A stretch of DNA of 64,000 bases from the NCBI GenBank assembly GCA_001179505.1, contig CDMY01001064.1:124001-188000 (forward strand), written 5' to 3'. The translations under genes and the position numbers were made by a program. Below are positions 46,537 to 57,243 of this stretch, piece after piece. The stretch is from Vitrella brassicaformis. Its lineage: Eukaryota > Sar > Vitrellaceae. The notes under the pieces are model-generated. The model worked only from the letters and a program-made list of their open reading frames with translations, made no database searches and was not told where the DNA came from. How positions within the stretch are numbered: position 1 is the first letter of the stretch; each line of letters starts with the position of its first letter.

Positions 46537-48078
46537 ATGATGTTCAAGATCCTTGCCCTCGCCCTTCTCGCTGTGGGTCTCGTCAACGGCGCCGGCGAGG
46601 CAGCGGCGGAGAGTGCATCGGCACCCGCTGAAGCTGCTCCCGCTGCTGCGGCCCAACCTGAGCAGGAAGGAGAACCTGCTGAGCCAACCGACAACATCAT
46701 CGACGTTGCCGAGGAAAATGGCTTTCTCCTTCTGCTCACCGCCCTCAAGGCCGCCGACCTCACCGACACTCTCAAGGGCGACGGCCCGTTCACCGTCTTC
46801 GCACCCACCGATGAGGTGAAACGCACTCTCTCCCTGTGCTGACTGCACCGTTCATCACTGTGGCTAGTCATGTGTGGTGCATGTCTCCTGTTCTGCAGGC
46901 CTTTAAGGCTCTGGGGGAGGATGCTTTAGCGGAGCTCCTCAAGCCCGAAAACAAGGAGAAGCTAGCGGGCATCCTCAAATACCACGTCGTGGCGGGCAAG
47001 TTTGGCTCGGAGGATCTCACAGACGGGCAGGTGGTGCCGACTCTCCAGGGCGAGTCGGTGACGGAGACGATCGATAGCGACGGGACAATCATGGTGAACG
47101 ACGCAACGGTGGACCCTGCCGACGTGAGTAGTCAACACAGCACACCGCACCACAGAGAGAAAGATGCCTGCCTGCTGCAGTCATCTGTGTGGGTTCTCCC
47201 TCCCTGTGTGTTGTCAGGTCCCGGCCAGCAACGGCATCGTCCACGTCATCGATAAGGTGCTCATACCTCCCAAACCCGACGAAGGTGAGGATGGCGGGTC
47301 GCGCCGCTCTCTGCGGGCCATGTAGAGAGAGGAGAGGCCTTTCTTCCTTCTTTTCTAGCTGGGGCTAGTCAGGGTGTGGGCTCGTTCTTGTCTCTGTTGT
47401 TTATCTCTCTTGTCTGTCTGTCTGTCTGTCTGTCTGCCTGTGTACACGCTGCTTCAGAAGTGGGCACCATTGCCGAGGTTGCCGCGGCCACGCCTGAGCT
47501 GAGCATTCTCGTCGATGCCCTCACGGCCGCTGACCTCGTGCAGACCCTTGAGGGCGATGGCCCATTCACCGTCTTCGCACCCACCGATGAGGTGGGATGC
47601 ACTGTCCTCTCTGTCCTGACTGCGCCGTTCATCACTGTGGCTATCCATGTGTGTCGCGTCTCCTCTCTGCAGGCCTTCGTTAAGCTGCTGGCGGAGTTGG
47701 GTGTGACCTTGGAGGATCTCGTCGCCGACACGGAGAAGCTAAAGGACATCCTCCTCTACCACGTCGTTAGTGGCGCGGTTAAAGCGGCGGATCTTGAAAC
47801 GGGCCCGGTGATGACTGTCCAGGGCGGCAATGTGCAGGTGACGGTCAAGGACGACGGGACAATCATCTTGAACGAGGGAACGAACGACGCAACGGTTGTG
47901 ATCAAAGACGTGAGTAATGCACACGCCACACCACACCTCAAGAGAGAAAGGCCTGCCTGCTGCAGAAATTTGTGAGGGTTCTCCCTCCCTTTGTGTTTTC
48001 AGGTCCCGGCCAGCAACGGCGTCGTCCACGTCATCAGTGAAGTGCTCACACCTCCGACTCGCCGCTCTCTCCGTCATT
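46537..48078 (+). CDS. Secreted protein with two fasciclin (FAS1) domains
   Basis: Six exons: 46537-46815, 46899-47123, 47218-47284, 47458-47591, 47673-47909 and 48003-48078 (stop TAA), about 340 residues. The ATG at 46537 gives the signal peptide [20 protein letters not shown], then an Ala/Pro/Glu-rich linker. Each FAS1 domain shows the H1 box ([15 protein letters not shown]), the YHVV core ([19 protein letters not shown]) and the closing H2 box ([29 protein letters not shown]). Introns fall at the same places in both domains, after FAPTDE and before VPASNG. Intron 1 of each domain is similar in sequence, so the second domain arose by copying exons and introns together. FAS1 proteins mediate adhesion at cell surfaces or walls. 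Confidence 0.92.
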
Positions 48079-49416
48079 AAAGAGGAGAGGCCTTCCGACC
48101 GGGGCTAGTCAGGGCGTGGGCTCGTTCTCGTCTGTCTTCTCTCTCTCTCTCTCTCTCTCTCCCTGTCTGTCTCTCTCAGTCTTGACTCCGTGTACCCGCT
48201 GCTTCAAGGTCAGTGGGGCGAGTTTTGTCGAGACCAGGTGGTATGTGATAAGCGCACCTCTGCTATGCTCACCACGCCCGCTCGACACGTCCATGCACAT
48301 GAGGAAAGTGATCGTGTGCATGTGTGTGTGTGTGTGTGTGTGTGTGTGGAGGGCGGAGAGGGAGCAGGGGGGTGGCACACGCGTATTGTGGGCTGACCAT
48401 TTGTTTTTCTGGGACCCACAGCGACGTTGCTGTGGGTGCGTGGTGGGGTGAGACAGCTGTGGTGAAGTTTATCGTTGCCCTTTATCGATCCATGTAGTGT
48501 CCATGTAGTGTGTGCATGCCGTTCATACTGTGTGCGAGCCCCTGCCTCTCAGAGGCAGTCTGAGAGGCAGGCTCGCTCGCTCTTTATGATAGCCACACAT
48601 TCATTCACACATGGGCCGACTCAGGCCGACGTCTCTCTAATTCATCCACTTGCACTGGTGAGTGCATCTGTGGCATGTATAAAGGGGCAGATAGGGGGAT
48701 GATGGGATGATGGATGGGAGGTCACGCCATACTTGATACATCCATGATACTTGATGACAGAGTCACGTCACGCTTCTCCGTTCACACCCACACACGTCAC
48801 ACCACACACACACACATTTCCACACTGGGCTCGGTTCGCGACGCACGATTTTAGCAGAACAGGCACTGGAAGGATCATTTGGCACATGTGTGACGGGCGG
48901 GGTTGCGTGAGTGTGCGGGTCTGTGTGCGTGCGCGTGCGGGTGTGTGTACTGTTGGCGCGCGACGCCTGGCAGGCGTCGGCTCCCACAGGCAAGGGACAC
49001 CCAGGCAGAGAGATTTTCAGTGGAATGACGACGGGAGGGCTGCATGTGTTGATATCACACGTGTTGCCGTTACCTGATCCTTCATTGCAGATGTCTGCCA
49101 ACTTGTCTTGTGAGTGGGGACTGGGCACAGGGGGGACAAGGGCGTGGGCGTAAAGGAAGCGCAACACATCGTCTCCCGAGATCAGATGTGCAGGCCACCC
49201 GCAGCCGACAAAGGCGTCATGCATTGAAGCGCAAGATCAGAGAAGGCGACAACCTCTTTTGAGTGCAGGGGTGTCCGTAAAACAGTAAAGGCGAGTGTTT
49301 AGGCAATGCGTGAAACCGGAAGGGAGGTGGAGCTCGCAAAGATCCGACGTCAAGATCCGCTCCCCCGCTCGTGCCTGTCCCGCCTTCCGCAGATCTCTCA
49401 CTCTCTCGTATCGACA
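48079..49416. repeat. 3' flank of the first FAS1 gene, duplicated at 50103-51383
   Basis: Many blocks match the downstream flank of the second FAS1 gene in order: CGAGACCAGGTGGTATGTGATA (about 48227) with 50292, the TCACACCACACACACACA block (about 48798) with 50771, GGTTCGCGACGCAC (about 48835) with 50807, and GTGAGTGGGGACT followed by GGGGGGACAAGGGC (about 49110) with 51230. Both copies sit just before a gene start. No coding gene was seen. Confidence 0.7.
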
Positions 49417-50102
49417 ATGATGTTCAAGATCCTTGCTGTCGCCCTTCTCGCTGTGGGTCTCGTCAACGGCGCCGGCGAGGCAGGCGCCGCCGAGGCACAA
49501 GTGTCAGGAGATGGTGCGTCGGCACCCGCTGAGGCTCCTCCCGCTGGTGCGGCCGAACCTCAGCAGGCAGGAGGAGAGCCACCTGCTGATGCTGAGGCAA
49601 CTGGTGACATCGTCGACATTGCCTCAGAGACAGATGACCTCAGCACTCTGGTCACCGCCCTGGAGGCCGCTGGCCTCGTGGAGACCCTCCAGGGCGCTGG
49701 CCCATTCACCGTCTTCGCACCCACCAATGCGGTGAGATGCACTCTCGTGTGCTGACTGCACCATTCGCCACTGTAGCCATGTGTGTGGTGCATGTCTCCT
49801 GTCTGCAGGCCTTTGAGGATGTGCCGAACTTAGACGAGATCCTCGCCGACCCGGAGGAGCTAAAGGACATCCTCCTCTACCACGTCGTGAGTGGCGAGAC
49901 TGCCTCGACAGATATCCCAACGACTGCCAAGAAGGTGGCGACTGTCGAGGGCGAGGAGGTCGATGTGCTGAGGGATGACACGGCCACACCGAATACAGTC
50001 ACGGTGACCGACGCGCAAGGAACGACGTACGATGTGGTGAAGGCCGACATCAAGGCCACTAACGGCGTCATCCACATCATCAATGGAGTGCTCATTCCCT
50101 GA
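49417..50102 (+). CDS. Secreted protein with one fasciclin (FAS1) domain
   Basis: Two exons: 49417-49731 and 49809-50102 (stop TGA), about 202 residues. The 5' leader and signal peptide ([20 protein letters not shown]) are nearly identical in DNA to the gene at 46537, including about 35 bases before the ATG. The domain reads [48 protein letters not shown] and [15 protein letters not shown]. The second half most resembles domain 2 of the neighbour ([13 protein letters not shown]), so the gene looks like a copy that kept the first exon and the second domain's body. The intron before the H2 box is missing here. The product is probably extracellular. Confidence 0.9.
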
Positions 50103-51383
50103 GCCGACGATGGTGCGGATGGTGAGTCGTGCCGCTCTCTGCGTGCATGTGAGAGAGGAGAGGCCTTTCTTCCTTCTTTTCTTATTGGGGCTGGTCAGGG
50201 TGTGGGCTCGCGCTTGTCCATCGCTCTTGTCTGTCTGTCTCTCTCCGCCTGACTCTGTGCACACCCTTCTTCATGAGTGCGGCGAGTTTTGTTGAGACCA
50301 GGTGGTATGTGATAATCGCACCTCTGCTATGCTCACCACGCTCGCTCGACACGTAGATGCAGATCAGCAACGTGACTGTGCGTGTGTGTGTGTCCGAGGG
50401 AGGAAGGGAGTGGCATGTGTGTTTTTTTGAGATCCACAGCAACGGTGCTGTCTGTGTGAGTGTGGTGTGTGTGTGCGTGATGATGCTGTGATGACGTCCG
50501 TTGTTGTTTTATCGATCCATGTAGTGCGTGCGCGTTTTTTCCGCTTGCTGTGTCCGAGCCCCTGCCTGTCAGAGGCACGGCGGCTCGCTCTCTCTGATAC
50601 CGACACATACAGACATTGGCCGACCCGGCTAACACGTGTCTGCTATTCACCTGCATGAAGGTGTGTTGTGTGCATTTGTGGGAGAGGGGGAGAGGGGTGG
50701 GGCTGATGGGTGTCCACCACGCGCTTCTTGATGGTGTCACATGACTGCTTGTCGTTCGCACTCACACACGTCACACCACACACACACAGATTTTCGCATC
50801 GGCTGGGTTCGCGACGCACCAATTTTCGCACGACAGGCGCTGGCTGGATCACCTGACGTGTGTGTGACGGCCGCGTGTTTTCTGAGGCGTCTTTCTTGTG
50901 GCTGGCTGGAAGGGATGTAAGACACGCAGAGGTGTGTAGGTCCACGCCTCTATCTGTTCGTCGTCTGAGTCATTCGTTGTGTTTTGTATGTGGTGTTCAC
51001 TTTGGGGCTTGGGCTTGGCGTGCGTGTGTGTTCGGGTGTGTGTATTCGCGGCGCGACGCATCTTCGCGTCCCACCTAGGGAACGGAGAGGTGTCTGCGCC
51101 ATAGCCATGGGACGCTCAGGCAGACAGATTTGCAGACGAATGATGGTGCGGAGGCTGCATGTGTGATGAATTCGCACCTGCTGCTGTCGCGTCATCCTTT
51201 CTTTGCAGATCTGTCGGCCTGCTTGTTTTGTGAGTGGGGACTACACAGGGGGGACAAGGGCATGGGCGTAAAGGAAGCGGTCAACACATGATCTCCTCCT
51301 CACAATTTGCAAGCCAAGCTCGCAGCCTCGCAGATCTTGCGTTCTGGAGCACAGCAGAGGGCTGTCCTGCGCCCGTGGCAAAC
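50103..51383. repeat. 3' flank of the second FAS1 gene, duplicate of 48079-49416
   Basis: Ordered matches to the first flank are listed under that entry. Similarity ends about 80 bases before the plus-strand Rieske oxygenase start, so this flank also serves as that gene's upstream region. No coding gene was seen. Confidence 0.7.
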
Positions 51384-53784
51384 ATGTTTGTTTCAGCTCT
51401 GGCAGATCTTCGGAAGATGTGTCACCTGGCTCTTCTCTCGCTGCTTGCTCCAGCTGCATACGTCACTGCGGCAGAGGCCGCTTTTCGAAGACTCGACAGC
51501 GCATTCGCCCCTCCCGGCACTCTATTCCACCAGCCCGCTAAGCGCCACGCGCTTTCATCACTCCGCGAGGCTCTGCATAAAGGCACGGCAGAAGCGGTGC
51601 TGCTCACGAGGGAGCCTGCAACAGATACGGCCATGCAGCAATGGACAGGCACCTTCACTCTGCCCACTGAGCATCACCAGCCGGCCGCTGACTCATCATC
51701 CGGCCGGGAGCAGTACAACTGGCTACAGGCGTGGTACCCGGTGCTGTTGTCTGAGAGTGCTGACCGGGGCCGCGCCCATGCGGTTCGTGTGCTGGGGAGT
51801 TCGTTCTGTGTGTGGCACGACGGCAATGCGTGGCGGTGTTATGTCGACCGCTGTCCGCACCGGCTGGCGCCGCTGAGTGAGGGCATTGTGGACAAGTACC
51901 AGCACACCATCACGTGTGCCTACCACGGCTGGGCCTTCGGCGGACCCGACGGCAAATGCCTTGACATCCCCCAGGCAAAAAACACCAATGTCAAATTCGC
52001 TACCAAAAACAAAAGGGCATGCGCACAAGCCGTACCTTGCCAGGTATGTAACCGACACACACACACACAGACGGTGATCAGTCGCATGGTAGGGAGGCGT
52101 GATGCTCGGCGTGTGTGTCGTGTTGGTCTACAGGTGCGTCAAGGTCTTGTGTGGATATGGCTTGACCTCTCACCCGAGGGGCTGGCGCTCGCCAATGTCA
52201 CCGAGCCAGCTGTCGTGCCCGAGCTCGACGAGCCAGCCTTCAAGAAGACTGAGGCAGAGGGCCGCCACATGTTCTATATGCGGGACATGCCCTACGGATG
52301 CGAGGCCCTCCTTGAGAATGCCATCGACCCGTCACACGTGCCTGGTGGGGCGGGGCGGCAACCACAGCCACACGCCACACACATTAGAATGGATCCACTC
52401 TTTGTGTGTGCCTGTGTTGTTTGCCCTGGTCAGTAACGCATCACAACGCGCTGACATTGCAGGGTGCGCGGATGTCCCGCACGACGACCAAGCCGCTGGA
52501 CATGGTGCTCAAAGAGCGGGACGTGTCGATGAGGGAGGGCTTCACAACCATAGTGAGGTCTGGCGGGTCCAAGGCCTTCGACAGCTACACGGTGAGCTTC
52601 ATGCCACCGGGGCGCCTCATGTACCGCACGCAGAAGGGCGACCGCATCAACTACTCCATCTTCTACTGTGTGCCGCAAGAGCCTGGTGACTACCGCCACA
52701 CAGACGGACAGAGACAGGGGGAGAGAATCAGATCACGGCTCTCTATCTTTTTCTGTGTGTGTGCGTGCAGGTCGCTCTCGCTTCTTTCTCCGTGCTGCGT
52801 CGACTCTGCCTCAGCCGTACGACTGGCTGCCCCAGTGGGTGCGCCACACATGGGAGACCGCATTTCTTAACCAAGATATGGTCTTCCCACACGAACAAGG
52901 TCATCCACACACACACACACTTCTTGTGCGCTAGGCGACATGTCCTCGTGTATCTCTGCTGTGTCGTGTATGCAGAGCGTCATCTGCTGAATCTGAAGGC
53001 GGCGATGGAGTCCGATTCGCCCCATGAGGCCACAGTGGACCGGCTGTACTACATGCCCGCGGCGGCTGACGTGCCTATCCGTGCCGTCCGTCGGTGGCTG
53101 CAGCGCTTCTCCTACCCAGGTGTCATTCCCAACTTCATCAACATCAACCCTGTCCTCAAGGGCAGCTCGGTAAGACACACACACACGTGATGGATGGGGG
53201 GATGGAGGGACGGGAGCAGAGCCTAGATGGGTGTGTGTGTTGGTGTGTGTGTGTAGGCTTTGGGTCCTGCAGAGCGGAGCCGGGAGCGTTTGTTGACTGC
53301 ATGGGACTCACACACCAAGTACTGCCCCTACTGCAGGGGGGCATACAGGAACCTCACGTGAGCTCAGACGACGATACATACATACCAGCCAGCTGGCCGG
53401 ACGGACGCATAGACCTGCATGCTGCTGTCTGTCTGTCTGTCTGTCTGTGTGTCGTGTTCCTTCGTTCAGTCTGATAAAGTATTTTGCGATTGGTGTGGCG
53501 CTCCTGTCGTCCTCATCTTCTTTCGCAGCTATAATGCTGAGGTGGGTGCCAGTGCAAGGCAGGCACAGCACAGCATCGTTTATACGAGCGATGATGGCTC
53601 CATTCATCATTCTTTCCTCAGGCGCGTTGGGATGAGCGGCACACTGGCTCTGTCGGCGGCGCTGGGCGGGCTGCTGGCCCGATGGCTGCACGTGTTTACG
53701 AGGCGGTTTGTGTATGAGGACTTCTCACATCAGCTCAACCAGGAGGACTACATATTGGCCGCCAACCGACTCAGGAACCTGTAG
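51384..53784 (+). CDS. Rieske oxygenase of the pheophorbide a oxygenase/TIC55 family (copy 2)
   Basis: Eight exons: 51384-52043, 52134-52344, 52434-52685, 52771-52899, 52976-53169, 53257-53357, 53470-53541 and 53622-53784 (stop TAG). The in-frame ATG at 51417 gives a better signal peptide (MCHLALLSLLAPAAYVTAAE) ending in AAFRRL, again a signal plus Phe-initial transit peptide. Rieske ligands are CPH and CAYH. The mononuclear iron site DPSHVPVTHH is formed across the 52344/52434 junction. Then come [32 protein letters not shown], the CxxC motif YCPYC, and two hydrophobic helices (IGVALLSSSSSFAAIML; ALSAALGGLLARWL). Exon structure matches copy 1. The Rieske exon is almost identical to copy 1, while the leader and C-terminal half are clearly diverged. 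Confidence 0.92.
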
Positions 53785-54379
53785 CAGGGCACCGCACCCA
53801 ACCCACTGTAGAGAGTGTGGCAGGGCAGATGGACCTGTGGGCGTGGGCACCCATGGATTGGTTTGGGGGTTTTTTTTTGTTTTGTTTTGGTTGATCCCGC
53901 TGCATATGGGGAAAGTTTGTATATAAGACCAACCGATCTGACGGACGGACTTGTGTGAGAGAGTCGTATGTATTTGTTTCTCTGTGTATGGTATGCGGCG
54001 GTGCGCGCTCGCACGGCCTCTGGTGTGGTGCAGTGCACGGCGGCCTCCATGTGTATTCTATGCGAGGCGGGCCGGCTGGCTGGCTGGCAGTTGTGAAGAG
54101 AAGAAAGAGAGTGCGTGGCGACTTTCTCGTCGTGAGAGGAGAGAGCGCATGATGGTCGCTCGCACAGTGAGTGAGGGGTGGAGAGAGTGAGGGAGGGGGG
54201 GGAAGGGGGGGGGCTGTGTGTCGTCCATGTTTGTATACATAATAATATCAACAGCAGTGAGTCAGTCAGTCCTACACCCACCCATGTCATGTCATGTCAT
54301 GTCTGTACAAACAAACAAGGCTGCAATGAATGATTGCAATGAATTAGTCAGTCAGTCCATATATTCTCTCTCTCTCTCT
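53785..54379. other. Convergent intergenic region
   Basis: A T/G-rich run lies at 53862-53890, a TATATAAG motif near 53920 and a (TGTCA)n run near 54285-54302. No gene was seen. Confidence 0.6.
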
Positions 54380-56594
54380 CTACAGCCTTGCCCTGGGCTG
54401 CGGCTGCGCCAGTGCCGAGAAGGCATGCACCACTGCCCGCGACATGACGCGCAGCTGCTCCTCACTCACATGACGATGCACTGGCAAATACAACACCTGC
54501 AACACACATGACACACACAAGCCCTCACACACACACACACACACACACTTGTGGTGCTCGACCCACACGCAGACGCCCACCTGTTTCATCAGTGCATCGG
54601 CATTGGTGGGCCTGGGATAGCTGCCCGTAGCGGGTGGGTGTATGAGTGTCAGCTGAGTGCTGCCGAGCGAAGCGAACACGCCGTACGCCTCGAGGGCCCT
54701 CTCCATGCGCTTGGGGTGCACATGTGGTGGGCATATGATGGGATACAGCCAGAAGTTGACCGTGTGGGCTGCGCTCCCCGGCACACCAATCCCGTGACTC
54801 TCTAGCCCTCGTGTAAACACCTGAGACACAAGCCAAGCGACAGGAATGAATGGATGCGTCTGTGTGTCTGTCTGTCTGAGACATGAACGAACGAGTGTGG
54901 GAAGGCAGGCCTACACGCAGTTTGTTCATGTCGTTGTCGAATGCCGTCGGATCCCAGTACTGCAGCCGATACTTGAGGGCTCGTAGCAGACCGAGGCAGG
55001 GGCGGAGGCGAAACCTGAACAGCAAAGCGAAACCTGCCTGTCGGGCTGGACATCTGTCGTGCCTCGCTCACTGCTGCAGCCGGTCCATCTCCCCGCCAGC
55101 CTTGAAGTTGCGCAACTGAAGAAGGGTAAGTAGGCAGAATGGATGGATGGATGAGCGGACACGTCTGGCGTGACTGACCAAAGACTAACCAGATCAATGA
55201 AGAGCGGCCGATGGTCCAATCCGAGCGCCCTCACAAGGGACAGGAGCAACCTGCTCCCGTTGGGCTTCTGCAGCACCAGGATGACGAGCACCAAAAGCAC
55301 CTTACGCCGGTACCTGACGGTGGACTGCACCGGCCACTCCATCCGCAGCTGACGAGCCCCCTGGGCGACATCTGGGTCGCGGAATCGCACCAGGGCACCC
55401 CCGAGGGCTGTTTGTGTCTTGATGGTGCCGAAGGAGAAGAGGGCGACGTCGCTGCGGGGGTGCCCGGTGTACTCGGTGCCGGCGAATGCCTCGGCGCAAT
55501 CCTCAATCAGACACAGCCTGTATGTATCAAGAGGGAAGGGAGAGAGGCACATGACATCAGGCCTGCCTGTACTTGCTTGTCTGCACGTCGTTTACCTACC
55601 TGTGTTTGTCTGCGATATCAGCGAATGGGTCTACCGGGTTGAAGCGGCCGTAGATGTGCGTCACGAACAGGGCCCACGTCTGCACCGACGGACGGCATCA
55701 CATCACATCACATCAGATACGGGCCAGTTGAATCAAATCAATGATTTATTCTGTGTCAGCCATCAGTCATTCCATCTCACTCACCCTGGGAGATATGGCT
55801 GCTTCGACAGCCTGCGGCGTCATCTGTGCCGTCCGCACATCCAAGTCAATCGGCACAGGAACACAACCATGATACCTACACAGACACACAGACACACAGA
55901 CCACATGCGCCATTGAACAAAACATCTACCTTTTCGCCTCCCACCGGCCCGCCCGGCCCACCTGAGTATCCTGGCGATGTCGGGTATACTCACAGCGCTT
56001 ATCAACACTTCGTTGCGATCCACATACGGCCCCCCGACTGCTATCCCGCTATCCTCGGTTGGCCTCCTGCCCCGCATGGCGGTGAGGAAGAGGTCCAGCC
56101 CGGCACGCGCAGAGTGACACACCACACCACTGAATGATTGACGAGAGGGTAAAGGAGGAGAGGCAGCTGGAGGGCCGACGGCCGCCGCTACAGGCACGTC
56201 AGGCGGGTCGCTGCGGCTGCGGGCTTGGCCCAGCCAAAGATCCACGACCTGCAGCACACACACACACACACATACACACATACACACTAAAGCCATACGT
56301 GGTTCTGTGCCAGCATTCCCCGTGCATTCTCCTTACCTCCTGCTCCACCCGCGCAGCCTCCTTTTCTGAGCCCCAGCTCCCCGAAGGCAGTGTGCGGTGC
56401 AGTATGCAGAGGGCGCTGGGGATGGACAGATCTACCGACAGGGGATGAGTCGGCACCAGCCGATAGCCCGATAAAATAAAATAAAAATGCTCCAGCGACT
56501 CGATGTCCTCTGCCGACGAAGCAGGCGCATCTCCGTCAGAAGGATGATTATGTGCCGAGTCTGCGGCTGCGTCGTCGCCCGTTGATGGCAGCAT
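54380..56594 (-). CDS. DegT/DnrJ/EryC1-type PLP-dependent enzyme
   Basis: The likely start is the ATG at 56594 (MLPSTGDDAAADSAHNHPSD) and the stop is TAG at 54380, over about nine exons. Features of the sugar-aminotransferase-like fold type I family appear in order: VDRNEVLISAVSIPDIARIL (substrate side), HGCVPVPIDLDVRTAQMTPQ AVEAAISPR, TWALFVTHIYGRFNPVDPFA, the PLP-contacting LIEDCAEAFAGTEY with its Asp, and ALFSFGTIKTQTALGGALVR, where the Lys after GTI is the predicted Schiff-base residue. The C-terminal small domain has VNFWLYPIICPPHVHP and ends in ALAQPQPRARL. Such enzymes aminate or dehydrate nucleotide sugars, but this eukaryotic form has an extra disordered N-terminus and its substrate is unknown. 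Confidence 0.78.
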
Positions 56595-57243
56595 TTGGTG
56601 GGAAGAGAGAGATGCCTCAAAACTCCATGCCAAGCGCCATGCTCACGGGGAAAGGCTGCAGTGCCTCAAGGTTCCAACTCTGTAATTGCAGCCTGCACCT
56701 GCATAGTGAGTAGAGTGGGTGGGCTGGCTTCGTTGGGGTTCTTGAGGAAAGAAGGAGGGAGCTCGCAGATCTTCCTTTCCTAGGGCTGCGTGAAACCGCT
56801 GTATTGTGTTTGGTTGGTCTTTACCCGGTTTCTCCGTTTGTGAAGGGTTCACCGACGGCACCGGCTCTCCCATTCCAGCCGACTGTGGCCCAGCGACGGC
56901 GTCGGCGACACCACTGCACGGCGGACTCTGCATAGTGGAGTGACGAGGTGGGGAGAGGCCGCTGCGGTGAGGGGAGAGAAGAGGAGGCCTGCCTCTGCTG
57001 CAACGCCACTGCACACCCTGCACCTCCTCCCGCAGCACAACGGACATCAGCAAAAGGCAGCAACCACATCCACCTGCCCTCGTCCCCTTGTTTGCAACTT
57101 GCAACAGCCCCCCAACGCAGCCAGGGACCTCAAACACACCGACCCGCAAGGCCGTGACCACACCCACACACCGGCGCGACTCGTCATCCCGTTTGTCTGC
57201 ACCCGCTTGGTGGTGTCGGGCTCGGCTTGGTCCGTGAGCTGCC
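56595..57243. other. Divergent intergenic region
   Basis: 649 bases between two divergent start codons. A long minus-strand frame (57515-56643) crosses it but overlaps the well-supported first exon of the plus-strand gene and is not protein-like. Nothing further is supported. Confidence 0.5.

Noticed and set aside
48835-48850. GGTTCGCGACGCAC blocks in the two FAS1 flanks as possible tRNA remnants
   Set aside because: No cloverleaf is possible. They are explained by the tandem duplication of the flank.
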